From assembly GCA_019454045.1 (NCBI GenBank), contig SKCR01047736.1, forward strand, positions 1-64,000: DNA of 64,000 nucleotides, written 5' to 3'. The notes beneath the pieces were generated by a model. That model ran no database searches. It was not told where the DNA came from and saw only the letters and a program-made list of their open reading frames with translations. This DNA is from Zanthoxylum bungeanum (Eukaryota > Streptophyta > Magnoliopsida > Sapindales > Rutaceae). The first letter of the stretch is position 1. Each line of letters opens with the position of its first letter. Positions 1 to 12,976 of the stretch are shown piece after piece. The translations under genes were made by a program, and so were the position numbers.

Positions 1-1788
1 CCATATAAATCTGTTTGACAGATATCATATAGGATATGAATAGGAAAGAAACAGGGTTTCTCACTCCTAATAATTTGGGTATGCCAGGCATAACGTTTGG
101 ATGATACCAAACTAAGAACCCAATTGGATAAGTGCCAATATAGGTTATCCTAAGGAAAACCTTAAGTATAGTACTTATAAATCTCAGATGAGAACAATGT
201 GATTGTTGCTCACCATGTGGTTTTTCCTGAGAGGAATACCGATATGCAGTGGTCAGTGGGAGGATAGTGATACTCGATCGATGAAAATCGGAGTAATACT
301 GTTCAAGGCACGAATCCTTAATGGAACACAAATAGTTCATCTATGATGAATCTATACCATTGATCTTCAAATACACAAGAAACTAGTAGATCGGATAGAG
401 TCAGAAAACAACCTAGGGTATGTGTTTTCTGATCTAACCTCATAAAGATGTCAATCTTATGAAGGTATATCCACCGACTACGTTTTGAGGAAGTGATACG
501 AGGTATTGACTCCCTATTATGGCAAAGTGCCATGAGTCCGAAATGGATTCCATGTATAACAACTATTTTGGATACTAGTTGTTGTACCACAAGGCATTGT
601 GCCTATTGGTACATTAAATGTCTTCAAGGAAGACATACATGGAAGGCAACATACCAACGCACAAAGCTAGGCTTTTGACGGAAGGTATCGTTATCAACAT
701 TGTGTTAATACGGTTCAACCTTTTACCTGTTGCCATGGTAAATCCATTTTGATAATGCTTGTTGATAACTGCGTATTTCATTTATGAAATGTGTCAGATG
801 CAGATCAAAATCGCTTTCCTGAAAAGGAAACCTTTTGGAGGATGTTTACAACATCCTGACGATTTTGTATAACCAACAACAGGTTTGCGGGTTAATCGAT
901 CCATGTTTGGATTATGCAAGCGTAAGGTTCTTGGAACTGTCGTTTTGAAATAATCATAATGGTTTGATTTGAATCAAAACGAAATAATTCTTGTGTATAT
1001 AAGGAGGTTAGTGGGAGAGCGCACTGACAGTTAAATTCCCATAAAACAATTGGTGAAAGCTTGGCTTTCATAGATATTCTTTCAATAGAAATTCTCCGTA
1101 GAATTCTGGGGAATAAAACCTTTATTCAAGGAATAAAGATCTACTGGATAGATTTGGAGTTGTTAACACTCTCTGGGAATTGTACATTTAAAATGTACTT
1201 GATAGGGTGTCTCATACGTTTCGAGCATATGGAGTCACAATCGGGTCAATCCAAGTGATAGTCACTGGATTGAAGTTAAGAACGTCTGTTAGTATCTTAG
1301 AGAACTAAAGATGTTGTCTTAAAACTATGGAGAAGGAGAACTTGAAGTGACTGGGATCACTGCTGCAAGTTTCCAAACAGATTAAAATACTAGGTACTAT
1401 AAAGTTTGAATAACGGACAGTGAGCTGGAAATCTTCCGAGCAAGATACTGTTGCTGAATAAACAATAAATGCGGATTATTGCTGCAGCTGAGGCAGCAAT
1501 AGAAGCCATTTGGATCGAAAATAAATCTAATTAGATTAGATATAGTTCTGTTAGCAGCTGAGCTAGGCGTCAGCACAGGCTAAGGAATTAAAGGTCTCAT
1601 CGACGATCCAGATATATACTTCTATATCATCTGATTCGTTCGGATCATACATCGTGGCGATGTGATGATTGTGTAAATCGCGTCAGACGATTATCAAGCA
1701 AATCCACTAACGAAAACCTTTCTCAGCAATTTGAGAGCGAACCGTACATAGTTCGGGTGTTAGACACTCGAGTGACTGGCTATGTGCC

Positions 1789-1799
1789 AAGTGGGAGAT
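1789..1799 (+). other. Polypurine tract of copia A
   Basis: The purine run aagtgggagat directly precedes the TGTTGG start of the 3' LTR. This is the usual plus-strand priming site of copia elements. The same string occurs at the equivalent place in copia A2 (ending 31880) and, slightly altered, in copia B (ending 10590). Confidence 0.75.
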
Positions 1800-3918
1800 T
1801 GTTGGATAATATGACCCATAGCGTCACTATTTGTACAGATCATAGTGTTGTTGTACAAATTAACTATGTGACAAGGAAATTGCACTCTCATCATTTGTGA
1901 TTAGATCACCTTAGATATATAAATGAAGAGAGGTCCCTATGATTAGTTCCTGGATTGAGATGATATGAGACAGTATCAGTCCACGAAGGATTAATCATTA
2001 AATATCCCTAGCCGGAGTATTATCGAGACTGGACATCGATAATGCGGAATAGGCCAGTATTGCACTTGTGTGCGTTGTGAGGGCACACGGCATAGTTCTC
2101 ATATATATAAGTATTGGATACTTATGCAAGTGCGATAGGAGTTGTGTTTCACACCGATGGTACGGGAAACAGCTTCGCTCTGGATAGACCCCTCGAAATC
2201 CCATTGGTATTATGACTATGTGTCTATGGGAGGCCGAAATCAAGGTAGGTGTGTATAGTCTTAACCTGAGACTTACATCGCTAATGCTTACGACAATCAA
2301 TACTTTAGTTGAGGTCGTCTAGGACTCTAACCGGTTCTGTGTACGCCAATGCCAGGTATATTGAGAATCGTAGTGTATTGGATGTGATGTCAAGACGGAA
2401 GTATCACTCCAGTCATAGTGGAGATGATGTCACGCAGGATACAGTATTAGTGCTCTTAAAGTGCTGCGCGGCCATCGGGATATTATGACAAGTCATGTAT
2501 ATCCGATTATAGAGACTAGTTTACCAGACATCCGACATGTGCTTCGTACGGGCAGACACTTATCCAGCCCCAGGCCTAGCACGTGAATATATCCGATACT
2601 GGGCCGATATACACAATACAATCGTATACTACGCTTGATACAGATCTTAATATTCTTAGATGGATATGTCCGGAGATTGGGTAGACTTGGTGCTTTGCTA
2701 GAGTCGACCTTGTCTTCGTAATCGGTAGAAACGTAGTACTTGGTACGTACGTGATTCGGATATTCCGACGACCGTATTTACTGCCAACTTATCCGGAGAT
2801 CTCATGGGTCGCTTCCGGTCCCTCCCGATAATCCACCGATGACGCACAACTCGCACTCTTGAATAATCTGGGATTATATAGAGAAGAGAAAATTAATCTA
2901 GGATTAATACAGAGATATTTTATCTAGGATAAAATATCGTTTAGAGAGAGATAACGATTAATTTGGAATTAATCGATTAAATTAATATATTCGGTATATT
3001 AAACGAAATTAGATTTCGACGCGGAATTAAAATTAGATTTTAATTCGGGCGAACGAATTAATTTAGAATTAATTCGTTAGCGACATGAATAGTGAATTCG
3101 CTAGGCGTAATCATCTAATTACGACGCGACGGAAAAATCGTTAATTTGGAATTAGCGAACCCGAGCCCGAGTGTGATTGCGAGCGCATTCGTATTTCGAA
3201 TTCGAGTGCGGCGTCGCAAGTCGCATCAAGCGTCAAATCATTCGTCACATCAAGCGTAAATCAAATGTCACTTTGAGTGATGGGATGATTGATGTGATGA
3301 TTGATTGATTGAAAAGACAACTTTGACACTTTGAGTGATGTAAGTTGTTGGAATAGTAATAGTTGATGGGTATTGGTGTAATAGTGACTAGCTAATAACT
3401 TTTACCATTTTATTTATTTGATAATGTTTTTGGTATTGTTTTTTATCATATTTTTCTAGGAAAATATATAAGACATTTTTAAGTAAATGTTTACAAAGTC
3501 TTTACACATTTTCACATCTCTCTCTCTCACCATTTTCTTTCTTCTCTTCACGCAAAAAATGGAAGAAAGCTCCTGTTTTGAACCAGAAAGGGCGTGACTT
3601 AGGGAAGCAAGAGTGGTTTTTTCATGGTGAAAATTCAAGTGCTAGCACATTACGAGTCTTGCGAGGTGGTAGCGAGGTTCGCCCAGGAGCCGGGATCCGT
3701 CCGACGAAGCTAGGAGCTAACGTTTCGCATCTCAAATTTCTGTTTTTTGGAGGCAGTGGCTGCACAGCTTGGGCGTCTTGGCAGTGAGTTTTTGGGCCTT
3801 CGTTCGTCTCCAAATCGACTCAACCAATCGATGTGGGTATTCCGCTATCTCCGTGGGGGATTCACGCAAATGTTTTCATGGCTTGTATGACACTTGGGAC
3901 CTAGAATTTAAACCAACA
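1800..3918 (+). repeat. 3' LTR of copia A (2119 bp)
   Basis: It starts TGTTGGATAATATGACCC and ends CCAACA. It aligns along its whole length with the LTRs of A2 (23972-26003 and 31881-33915), with many substitutions and some private insertions (for example around 2815-2835 and 3640-3830). It is therefore an older or different subfamily copy. Short ORFs inside it (3578-3787, 3622-3813 and others) are chance readings. Confidence 0.85.
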
Positions 3919-5872
3919 CACTTGTGATTCTTAGACTTGAGATGCCATTGTGGGCACATGAGACATCTTCTACACTTAGACGGCAGTCACGTCACCGATC
4001 TATTTAGATCAGACCTCCGCCTGTTCGTTGGGTGTAGACAGATCCTCAGGGTGTCCTATGTGTATCAAGATAGGATCCGTCAGTTCTGTGTATCAGAGCA
4101 TAGGTAGTCCATATGATTAGCAATCAGATAAAACCATGGGCCCGTGGTAAAGTTTAGAAGCTAGTTCTAAACATTCTTTTGAGATTGCTAATAGAATAGT
4201 CGACTGGATAATCCCGATAGAGATTTGACGTTTACATCTATATCTCTGGGATTTATCCGGATACCTGTGACGGAGGAATTATACATTTGCCATGACCTCG
4301 ACCTGTATGGTTCAGCGAGATTATCCGTGATCGTCATAATCTACGGGTGGATAGATTATGGACACGAAATTAGATTTCGTGACGGATATACCTGAATCTA
4401 GAGAGTCTCAATAATGAAACATACTCGTAGAGCACTAGAGCAACATTAATAAATAATATTGATTATTTATAAAGTCGTTTAAAGGTTAAACGCAAGATAC
4501 GTGCTAAAAGGACTAGATAGTCATTTGCCTAATTATTGTGTATTTACATTTAATACTTGATTATTTAAATACACATTAATTAATAGTCAAAATGAGTTAT
4601 TTGACTTTTATCCTAAATGAATATATGTTTTTAATATTTAATGTAAATATTATACATATATTTAATATATTTGTATTTGATTAATTAATTGATTATTTAA
4701 TTGTTAAATGATTAAATTAATTAAAATATAAATATCTTACATTAGGATATTTAAAGTAAATGATATTAGTTGCCTTTGTTGACTTAATTAAATATCTATT
4801 AAGTGTTTAGATATTTATGCAAGTTGATTAAATGATATTTGAAATGAAATGAAATGAAAATTTGGTATATACATTGGCAAGGGTTTCGGCCAAGGCAAAA
4901 TAAAAACAAGGTATATTGTTTTCATTTCTTTTCATTTAATAACCTAATACACTTTACAAGAAACAACACCATAAAGAAAACAAAGAAAGCAAGTGAAGGA
5001 GAAAAGAGAAAACTCAAAGAAAAGCTTGGATTTTGTAAGTTTTTCAACTTACTATTAGAAAGGAATTTGTTCCTTAGGATCTAGGCAACATCTTGTGATG
5101 TTCTTAAGTTATTCTTTTCATTATTTCTTGTGTTTTTTGATGATGGAAATTTGGTTGAAAGTGTTGAGCATGTGTGATGAAGAAAGCTTGTAACTATTGT
5201 AGTTATAAAGATTCTTTTAAGGTTTTGGAAACCATGTTGCTAATCTAGAGTTATTGACCCACTCTTAAATGACCTAGATTTGATCTTGAGTTGTTTCATT
5301 GTGTTGAGACTTGGATTGGATGGAAGAATGATGATTGAAGTAATTGATTTAATGTATTTGGTCTAATTTGTCAAATTTGTGGAAATTGAAAAATTAGGGT
5401 TCTTAACTAATTCCAAATTTGGGGCTTTTCATATATGTTGTTTATTTATGTGTGTATATGATGCATATAAAGTTTCATGTTGATTGGATTCATTTGGATG
5501 TTTTGAAGCATGAAAGTCCAAAATGCACAAAATGGAACCTAAAGGAGGCTCTCGGCCTTGTGAGGGAAATTGGGGATTTTGGTTGCTTTGGTGTTTTGAT
5601 GTTTTGAACATCATAAGTTCATCTTAGAAATGATTTAGAATCATTCAAAATTGATTAGATCAATTTCGGACTAAAATGGACAAAATACAAAGCAAGGGTA
5701 TTCGGTAAATTCACTTAAAAATGTTTTATTGAATTTATTTTCATAATTTGATTATTGGAATATTAAATAAATATGTTTATTTAATTAATCCGAGAAAAAG
5801 TTTTGAAATCTGAAAATCGGATTTTCACCGCTTCCGCTGCGTTACCGGATTCAACCCCTAAAAACCCCTACA
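3919..5872 (+). repeat. 5' LTR of copia B (partial)
   Basis: It matches 11035-12976 of the 3' LTR and ends in ACCCCTACA just before the primer binding site. It begins abruptly at cacttgtgattc, which corresponds to position 444 of the 3' LTR. Its short ORFs (4854-5084, 5419-5607) have weaker counterparts in the 3' LTR and no recognisable protein family. They are most likely non-coding. Confidence 0.9.
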
Positions 5873-5875
5873 AAA

Positions 5876-5887
5876 TGGTATCAGAGC
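5876..5887 (+). other. Primer binding site of copia B (initiator Met tRNA type)
   Basis: tggtatcagagc lies three bases after the LTR end. This string is complementary to the 3' end of plant initiator methionine tRNA and is the standard primer site of plant copia elements. Confidence 0.9.
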
Positions 5888-6607
5888 GAGTCTGATTCTA
5901 GGCCACCTAAAATGATTAGCCTTCATTGAATCAATGTTTAATCATGTTTTCTTGACTTTATGCATGCTTATTAGGATCTAAATTGGTTAGATTTAGGGTG
6001 TATGACACTTAGCGGAAAATCCCTAATTAATAAGGTTTGAATGTAATTATGTATTTGATGCATGTTATATGGTCCGTCTTGTCAATACGGTTTATGAATA
6101 CTTCTTTGTGACTACATCCGAGACCGTGCCTCTGCTGTGAGGATGTAGCCGATAAAGATTTATTTATACCGGATGTATATCAGATACTAGGTAAATTCAA
6201 GTAAAAGCGGAATTCTGAACGTGCCCTAGCTGTCAGGATTACGTAAGTAACTTGAGTTTATCATTGACGAGTTTAACCTTGGTACGTCTCCTTGTGGGCC
6301 TGCCTTCGCAGCGACAACGAGAAACGGCCAGGACCGGATACTTAGGAGTCATTAGTGAATGATTGACAAATGAGTTGTCTACCTGATGAATATACGTAGG
6401 CGAGACCGTGCCTCTGCTGTGAGCCGAAATATATTCACGGGATCCACTTTTCACTATTAGTATTTAATTTAATTATTAAATTTTGTATTCTGTTTTGGGA
6501 TTACAGTATTGCATGATTTAGTGGGAGGGGCATATTATTATTAAAAATCCATGATTATGCTTTTGATATTATATGAAACTGCTGCTTATTTCTGCTAACC
6601 GTTTTTC
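5888..6607 (+). other. Untranslated leader of copia B
   Basis: This is non-coding sequence between the primer site and gag. It contains a 23-bp direct repeat (6119-6141 and 6401-6423; core gagaccgtgcctctgctgtg) and a looser related string near 6215-6237. Such leaders normally hold the dimerisation and packaging signals of the genomic RNA. I see no gene here. Confidence 0.6.
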
Positions 6608-7456
6608 GTGATCTATATGATAGATTGGCGATGGCGGCAATCCACAAATCAGTTTGCGCGTATGCTTGATGCGAACAAACTGAAAGGCGCTGAGAACTTT
6701 GCAGACTGGGAATTGGATTTGAGGATTGTCCTCGATTCCGAAAAGCTGGGTTATGTTCTTGAGGGTCCGTTGCCCCTTGCAGTGGGTGAGGATGCTTCGG
6801 AGGAGGAACGCCAAGTTTTTGAAACTTGGAAGGATGATGATTTAAGGGTTAAATCATACATCCTTAGTTCACTGTCTCCGAAACTCAAGCAACAGTACTA
6901 TGGTATGCTAGATTCCTATAGTATGATGACGCGATTGAGACAATCGTTTGAGAACCAAAACAAGTGATTGTTCACAAAGTCGCCATGGAACTGTTCCATG
7001 CGCGTCTGGATGAGGGGCAAGAGTGTTAGCCCACATGTTCTTCAGATGATCGATTTGATCGATCAATTGAGGCAACATAATCTCATCTTGAATGACATTC
7101 TCGGTAGGAGTGTCATTCTTGGTTCACTGCCAGCTTCATTTCGCCAGTTCGTGATGTACTTCAACATGCACGGGACTGTCTGTACCTACCAGGAGCTACA
7201 TAGGATGTTGCTCACGGCAGAAGAGGACCTTAAGAAGGGAGTACCGACTCGCCCTCCTAGAACTACTTCTCTTTCGGCTTCTTCCCAAGGATGGTCCAAG
7301 GGAAAGAACAAGAAAGGCAAGAAGAAGAAGAAGGCTTTTGGTCCTCAACAACAGGCGAAGATTGCAAAGCCCAAAAGGGCTTCTGAAGACAAATGCCACC
7401 ACTGCGGCAAAGTCGGGCACTGGAAAAGGAACTGTCCTGATTACATTGCCCAGTGA
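6608..7456 (+). pseudogene. gag: Copia B gag (capsid and nucleocapsid), broken
   Basis: This encodes the structural Gag of copia B. The N-terminal half has a typical copia gag reading (NFADWELDLRIVL near 6690-6735, then a YVLEGPLP motif). The C-terminal half is lysine-rich and ends in one CCHC zinc knuckle, CHHCGKVGHWKRNC, at 7394-7435. A TGA at 6965-6967 interrupts the frame. Just beyond it the expected sequence is readable in another frame until about 7015, so two nearly compensating indels are more likely than a simple stop. The true start codon is uncertain. Confidence 0.85.
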
Positions 7457-8957
7457 GGAGAGACAGAGCTTCTACATCAGGTACTTTTATTTTTCCAGTT
7501 ATTGATTTATCTTTGGCTTGTGAAGCCGTTACATCCAGCTGGATTTTAGATTCTGCTTGTCCCATTCACATTTGCAATTCGTTGCAGGTGCTGAAGGAAA
7601 GTAGGAAACTGAAGCCTGGAGAGATGCAGTTGCGGTTCGGGAGTGGAGACTCTTTGGATGCAGTTGCAGTGGGAGTATGCGAGATCTCATTGCCGAATGG
7701 GACACTTTTGTTATATGACTGTCATTTTGTACCGGATGTGTCGCTAATATTATATCACTTTTTGTATTGGATACAGAAGGCTTTTGTATTAATATTAAGA
7801 ATAGTTCTTTGTATTTATATGATAAAAATAATATTCAGATCCTTTGTTGTCCAAACCAGCATGGTCATTATACATTGCAAACTTCAAAAGATATATTAAA
7901 TACTGGAGTTAATAAACGTAGTTTACCTGTAATTAATAATACTGAACTTTGGCATATGAGACTTGGTCACATTGGCGTTAAACGCCTTACCCAATTGGTT
8001 AGGAATGGTTTGATATCAGATCTTACCATTGAATCCTATCCAACTTGTGAATCCTGTATTCAGGGTAAGATGACCAAAGCCCCATTTTCTGGTGTTGGAC
8101 ACCGCGCCACTAACTTACTGGAACTCGTACATTCTGATGTATGTGGTCCACTAAGTCAAACTGCTCACAGTGGTTATTCGTACTTCGTTACCTTTACCGA
8201 TGATTTGTCACGGTACGGTTATGTGTATTTGATGCGACATAAATCGGAAACCTTTGAAAAGTTCAAAGAGTTCCGAAATGAAGTAGAAAAACAAACTGGT
8301 AAATATATTAAATGCCTTCGATCAGATCGAGGCGGCGAATATATGAGTGGTGAGTTCATGGATTATATGAAGGAGAATGGGATTCTCGCTCAATATACTC
8401 CTCCAGGTACACCACAGCACAATGGTGTATCTGAAAGGAGAAATCAGACTTTATTGGATATGGTCCGATCGATGTTGAGTTTCACAGATTTGCCCTATTA
8501 TTTATGGGGTTACTCTCTCTTAACAGCCGCACATCTTTTGAATAAGATTCCTTCAAAGGCTGTTCCTACGACACCGTATCAGATATGGTTCGGTAGGAGA
8601 CCAAATCTTAATTATATTAAGGTTTGGGGTTGTCCTGCCTATGTCAGGGTGACTCAGCAAGATAAGCTTTCGCCTCGAGGGCAAAAGTTTAGGTTTGTTG
8701 GATATCCTTCGAATACGAGGGGATATCTGTTCTATGATACCGAGCATCGAAATGTGTTCGTAGCTCGCTTCGCAAAATTTCTAGAAGTAGAATTTTTGTC
8801 AGAAGGTGGTAATCATAGACAGGTTGAGCTTGATGAAGTCCAACCTGAAAACAACGAACCAACGGAGGAACCTGAAGTTCAAGTAGATGAAGGACCTTCA
8901 ACACACACACTCGTAGGTCGGAAAGGGTATCTAGACCTCCTGAACGCTTGTATTTGA
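7453..8957 (+). pseudogene. pol: Copia B protease and integrase region, frameshifted
   Basis: Two overlapping frames (7453-7899 and 7767-8957) together cover protease and integrase. The protease active-site region reads WILDSACPIHIC near 7540-7575, so the usual D-S/T-G is altered to DSA. Integrase follows: a GAG-pre-integrase zinc region with HMRLGHIG and CESCIQGK near 7955-8065, then the catalytic core with Asp in HSDVCGP, Asp in LRSDRGGEY and Glu in GVSERRN (about 8125-8440). A frameshift near 7740-7770 separates protease from integrase. Another near 8915 separates integrase from RT. The product would act in the cytoplasmic particle and nucleus to insert cDNA, but this copy cannot make it. 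Confidence 0.9.
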
Positions 8958-10574
8958 TACAAGAAAAGAGTCTGGATGTTCTCTTAGTTGAAGAGACAGA
9001 TCCTTTCACCTATAGAGAATCGATGTTGGACATCGACTCCGTGAAATGGCAAAGTGCCATGAAATCCGAGATAGACTCAATGCATGAAAATCAAGTTTGG
9101 GACTTGATTCCGCTTCCCGAAGGAATTGTTCCTATCGGTTGTAAATGGGTTTACAAGAGGAAGCGCGGGCCTGACGGTAAGGTTGAAACTTACAAGGCCC
9201 GACTGGTAGCAAAAGGTTACACGCAGCGACCTGGCGTCGACTACGATGAAACTTTTTCGCCGGTAGCAATGCTTAAGTCTATCCGGATTTTGCTTTCTAT
9301 AGCTGCGTATCATGACTACGAGATTTGGCAAATGGATGTCAAAACGGCTTTTCTAAATGGATTTCTTGATGAAGAAATCTATATGGAACAGCCGGAAGGT
9401 TTCACGTCCAGCGAAACTCGGGTATGGTATGTAAGCTTAAGAAGTCCATTTATGGACTTAAACAAGCTTCACGAAGTTGGAATCTTCGATTCGATGAGAT
9501 TATTAGATCGTCTGGTTTTCTCAAGAATTCGGAAGAATCCTGTGTGTATCAGAAGGCCAGTGGGAGCATGGTCGTATTTTTAGTCCTATATGTTGATGAC
9601 ATCCTAATCATTGGGAATGATTTAGGTATGTTGCAAAGCGTAAAGCGTACCTCTGTAAGAATTTCTCCATGAAGGACCTGGGAGAAGCTTCCTATGTTTT
9701 AGGGATAAAACTCTATAGAGATAGACAAAGGAGGCTGATTGGGTTATCCCAATCAACGTACGTAGATAAGATCTTGGAACGGTATAGCTTTGGTAACTGT
9801 AAGACAGCAAACATACCGTTCAGACATGGGATTCATCTTTCTAAGAAGATGTGTCCACAAACAGAAGATGAGAAGGTTAGAATGTCTAACCAACCTTATG
9901 CTTCGTGTTTGGGTAGCATAATGTATGCCATGTTATGTACGAGGCCTGATATCAGTTTCGCTGTTAGCGTAACTAGTCGATATCAGTCCAATCCAGGTAA
10001 TGACCATTGGATGGCCATTAAACATATCCTAAAGTATCTTAAAGGTACTAAGGATAAGTTAATAATTTATGGAGGAAACGAACTGCAGGTTAATGGGTAT
10101 ACAGACTCCGATTTCCAATCGGATCCCGATGATAGAAAGTCTACATCTGGATTTGTCTTTACCCTTAACGGAGGTGCAGTTTGTTGGAAGAGTTCCAAAC
10201 AGGGATCGACAGCTGATTCCACCACTGAGGCGGAATATATTGCAGCTTCTGAAGCTGCAAAAGAGGCTGTGTGGATAAAGAACTTTATCACAGAATTGGG
10301 AGTTGTCCCAAGTATCGAGAATGCGATTCCGTTATACTGTGATAATACTGGAGCCATTGCGCAAGCAAAGGAACCGAGGGCGCATCAGAAGTCGAAGCAT
10401 GTGGAACGCAAGTACCACATCATTCGAGAGATCGTGTCGCGAGGGGATATTGTCGTGTGCAAGGTACCGAGTGAAGATAATGTAGCAGACCCGCTGACGA
10501 AGGCCATACCTCCGAAGTTGTTTGATAAACACGTGGAGTCGATGGGTATTAGATACAATCGATATTGGCACTAG
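8948..10574 (+). pseudogene. pol: Copia B reverse transcriptase and RNase H, frameshifted
   Basis: Three successive frames (8948-9583, 9424-9672, 9669-10574) cover RT and RNase H. RT shows QVWDL, CKWVYK, ARLVAKGY and DVKTAFLNG motifs, and the catalytic YVDDIL box is intact near 9590-9607. RNase H has a TDSDFQSDPDDRKSTSG block, an EAEYIAA box and an LYCDNTGAI box (about 10095-10360). The frame is lost near 9413 and again near 9655. RT converts the element RNA to DNA and RNase H removes the template. Stops and shifts make this copy inactive. Confidence 0.92.
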
Positions 10575-10590
10575 AGCAAGTGGGAGATTT

Positions 10591-12976
10591 TGTTGGGGTT
10601 GGTGCTCAGAGCGCCAATTCCCGGTTGTATTTCTGTTAAATACTTCTGTAAAACATTATTATTATGAATAATATATGCAGTTTCTATAATATAATCTATC
10701 TTTATATATGGTAAAGACGTAATGACCCTAGAATGATTAGTCATGATACAGTTGCAAAAGCGTCGCAACGGACATTGAGTAGTATCATGACGTTGTCATT
10801 CTCAGACAGTTCCTGGTCAAGGTTTACACTACTTGGTCAGTATAGTAAACCCGTTGAGACCGGTACATGTCGTATACTGGAATATATGATTCCAATGGTT
10901 TCTCAATGAACCATAAGTCTTGGAGACTAGTATAGACGTGTAGGTGTTTATAGCGGATAAACACTGAACGACTCACCGAAGATTCTTAATGGATGGTACA
11001 CCAGCGTCAATAAGAATCTTCTTGGGTTGAGTAGCACTTGTGATTCTTAGACTTGAGATGCCATTGTGGGCACATGAGACATCTTCTACACTTAGACGGC
11101 AGTCACGTCACCGATCTATTTAGATCAGACCTCCGCCTGTTCGTTGGGTGTAGATAGATCCTCAGGGTGTCCTATGTGTATCAAGATAGGATCCGTCAGT
11201 TCTGTGTATCAGAGCATAGGTAGTCCATATGATTAGCAATCAGATAAAACCATGGGCCCGTGGTAAAGTTTAGAAGCTAGTTCTAAACATTCTTTTGAGA
11301 TTGCTAATAGAATAGTCGACTGGATAATCCCGATAGAGATTTGACGTTTACATCTATATCTCTGGGATTTATCCGGATACCTGTGACGGAGGAATTATAC
11401 ATTTGCCATGACCTCGACCTGTATGGTTCAGCGAGATTATCCGTGATCGTCATAATCTACGGGTGGATAGATTATGGACACGAAATTAGATTTCGTGACG
11501 GATATACCTGAATCTAGAGAGTCTCAATAATGAAACATACTCGTAGAGCACTAGAGCAACATTAATAAATAATATATTATTATTCGTTTAAAGGTTAAAC
11601 GCAAGATACGTGCTAAAAGGACTAGATAGTCATTTGCCTAATTATTGTGTATTTACGTTTAATACTTGATTAATTTAAATACACATTAATTAATAGTCAA
11701 AATGAGTTATTTGACTTATATCCTAAATGAATATATGTTTTTAATATTTAATGTAAATATTATACATATATTTAATATATTTGTATTTGATTAATTAATT
11801 AATTATTTAATTGTTAAATGATTAAATTAATTAAAATATAAATATCTTACATTAGGATATTTAAAGTAAATGATATTAGTTGCCTTTTTTGACTTAATTA
11901 AATATCTATTAAAGTGTTTTAGATATTTATGCAAGTTGATTAAATGATATTGAAATGAAATTGAAATGAAAATTTGGTATATACATTTGCAAGGGTTCGG
12001 CCAAGGCAAAATAAAGACAGGTATATATTGTTTTCATTTCTTTTCATTTACTAACCTAATACACTTTACAAGAAACACCATTAAAAAAACAAAGAAAGCA
12101 AGTGAGGAGAAAAGAGAAAAACAAAGAAAGCTTGGATTTTGTAAGTTTTTCAAACTTACTATTAGAAAGGAATTTGTTCCTTAGGATCTAGGCAACATCT
12201 TGTGATGTTCTTAAGTTATTATTTCTTTATTTCTTGTGTTTTTATGATGGAAATTTGGTTGAAAGTGTTGAGCATGTGTGATGAAGAAAGCTTGTAACTA
12301 TTGTAGTTATAAAGATTCTTTTAAGGTTTTGGAAACCATGTTGCTAATCTAGAGTTATTGACCCACTCTTAAATGACCTAGATTTGATCTTGAGTTGTTT
12401 CATTGTGTTGAGACTTGGATTGGATGGAAGAATGATGATTGAAGTAATTGATTTAATGTATTTGGTCTAATTTGTCCAATTTGTGGAAATTGAAAAATTA
12501 GGGTTCTTAACTAATTCCAAATTTGGGGGTTTTCATATATGTTGTGTATTGGATGTGTGTATATGATGCATATAAAGTTTCATGTTGATTGGATTCATTT
12601 GGATGTGTTTTGAAGCATGAAATGCAAAATGCACAAAATGGAACCTAAAGGAGGCTCTCGGCCTGTGAGGGAAATTGGGGATTTTGGTTGCTTTGGTGTT
12701 TTGATGTTTTGAACATCATAAGTTCATCTTAGAAATGATTTAGAATCATTCAAAATTGATTAGATCAATTTCGGACTAAAATGGACAAAAAAAAGCAAGG
12801 GTATTTCGGTAAATTCACTTAAAAATGATTTATTGAATTTATTTTCATAATTTGATTATTGGAATATTAAATAAATATGTTTATTTAATTAATCCGAGAA
12901 AAATTTTTGAAATCTGAAAATCGGATTTTCACCGCTTCCGCTGCGTTACCGGATTCAACCCCTAAAAACCCCTACA
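10591..12976 (+). repeat. 3' LTR of copia B (2386 bp, complete)
   Basis: It starts TGTTGGGGTTGG immediately after a purine tract (about 10576-10590) and ends ACCCCTACA. From 11035 on it aligns with the truncated 5' LTR. Its right edge abuts the primer-site leader of the minus-strand copia C. The first 444 bp (10591-11034) have no second copy in the window. Confidence 0.92.

Larger units (their letters stand above)
1..3918 (+). mobile_element. Copia element A: 3' half, heavily decayed, with complete 3' LTR
   Basis: This is the 3' portion of a Ty1/copia retrotransposon; its 5' part lies left of the window. It is collinear with copia A2 from about position 30031 to 33915, but more diverged. Scattered remains of pol are readable: an RT N-terminal stretch (about 490-640, WQSAM- and DSM-like), an AFL-like RT block (about 800-860), an RNase H block (about 1435-1510, ending in an EA.YIAA-like stretch) and the usual pol C-terminus just before the polypurine tract. 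No ORF survives. The 3' LTR ends at CCAACA, and the next bases are the interior of copia B's LTR, so A appears to have inserted into B. Confidence 0.85.
3919..12976 (+). mobile_element. Copia element B, near full length, 5' LTR truncated by element A
   Basis: This is a Ty1/copia retrotransposon with order LTR, primer site, gag, protease, integrase, RT, RNase H, polypurine tract, LTR. The integrase-before-RT order defines copia. The 5' LTR lacks the first 444 bp present in the 3' LTR because element A occupies that side. The two LTRs are otherwise nearly identical, with scattered substitutions and short indels, so the insertion is comparatively young. The coding region nevertheless carries at least four frameshifts. 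The sequence right of 12976 is the leader of copia C, so B inserted into C. Confidence 0.92.
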
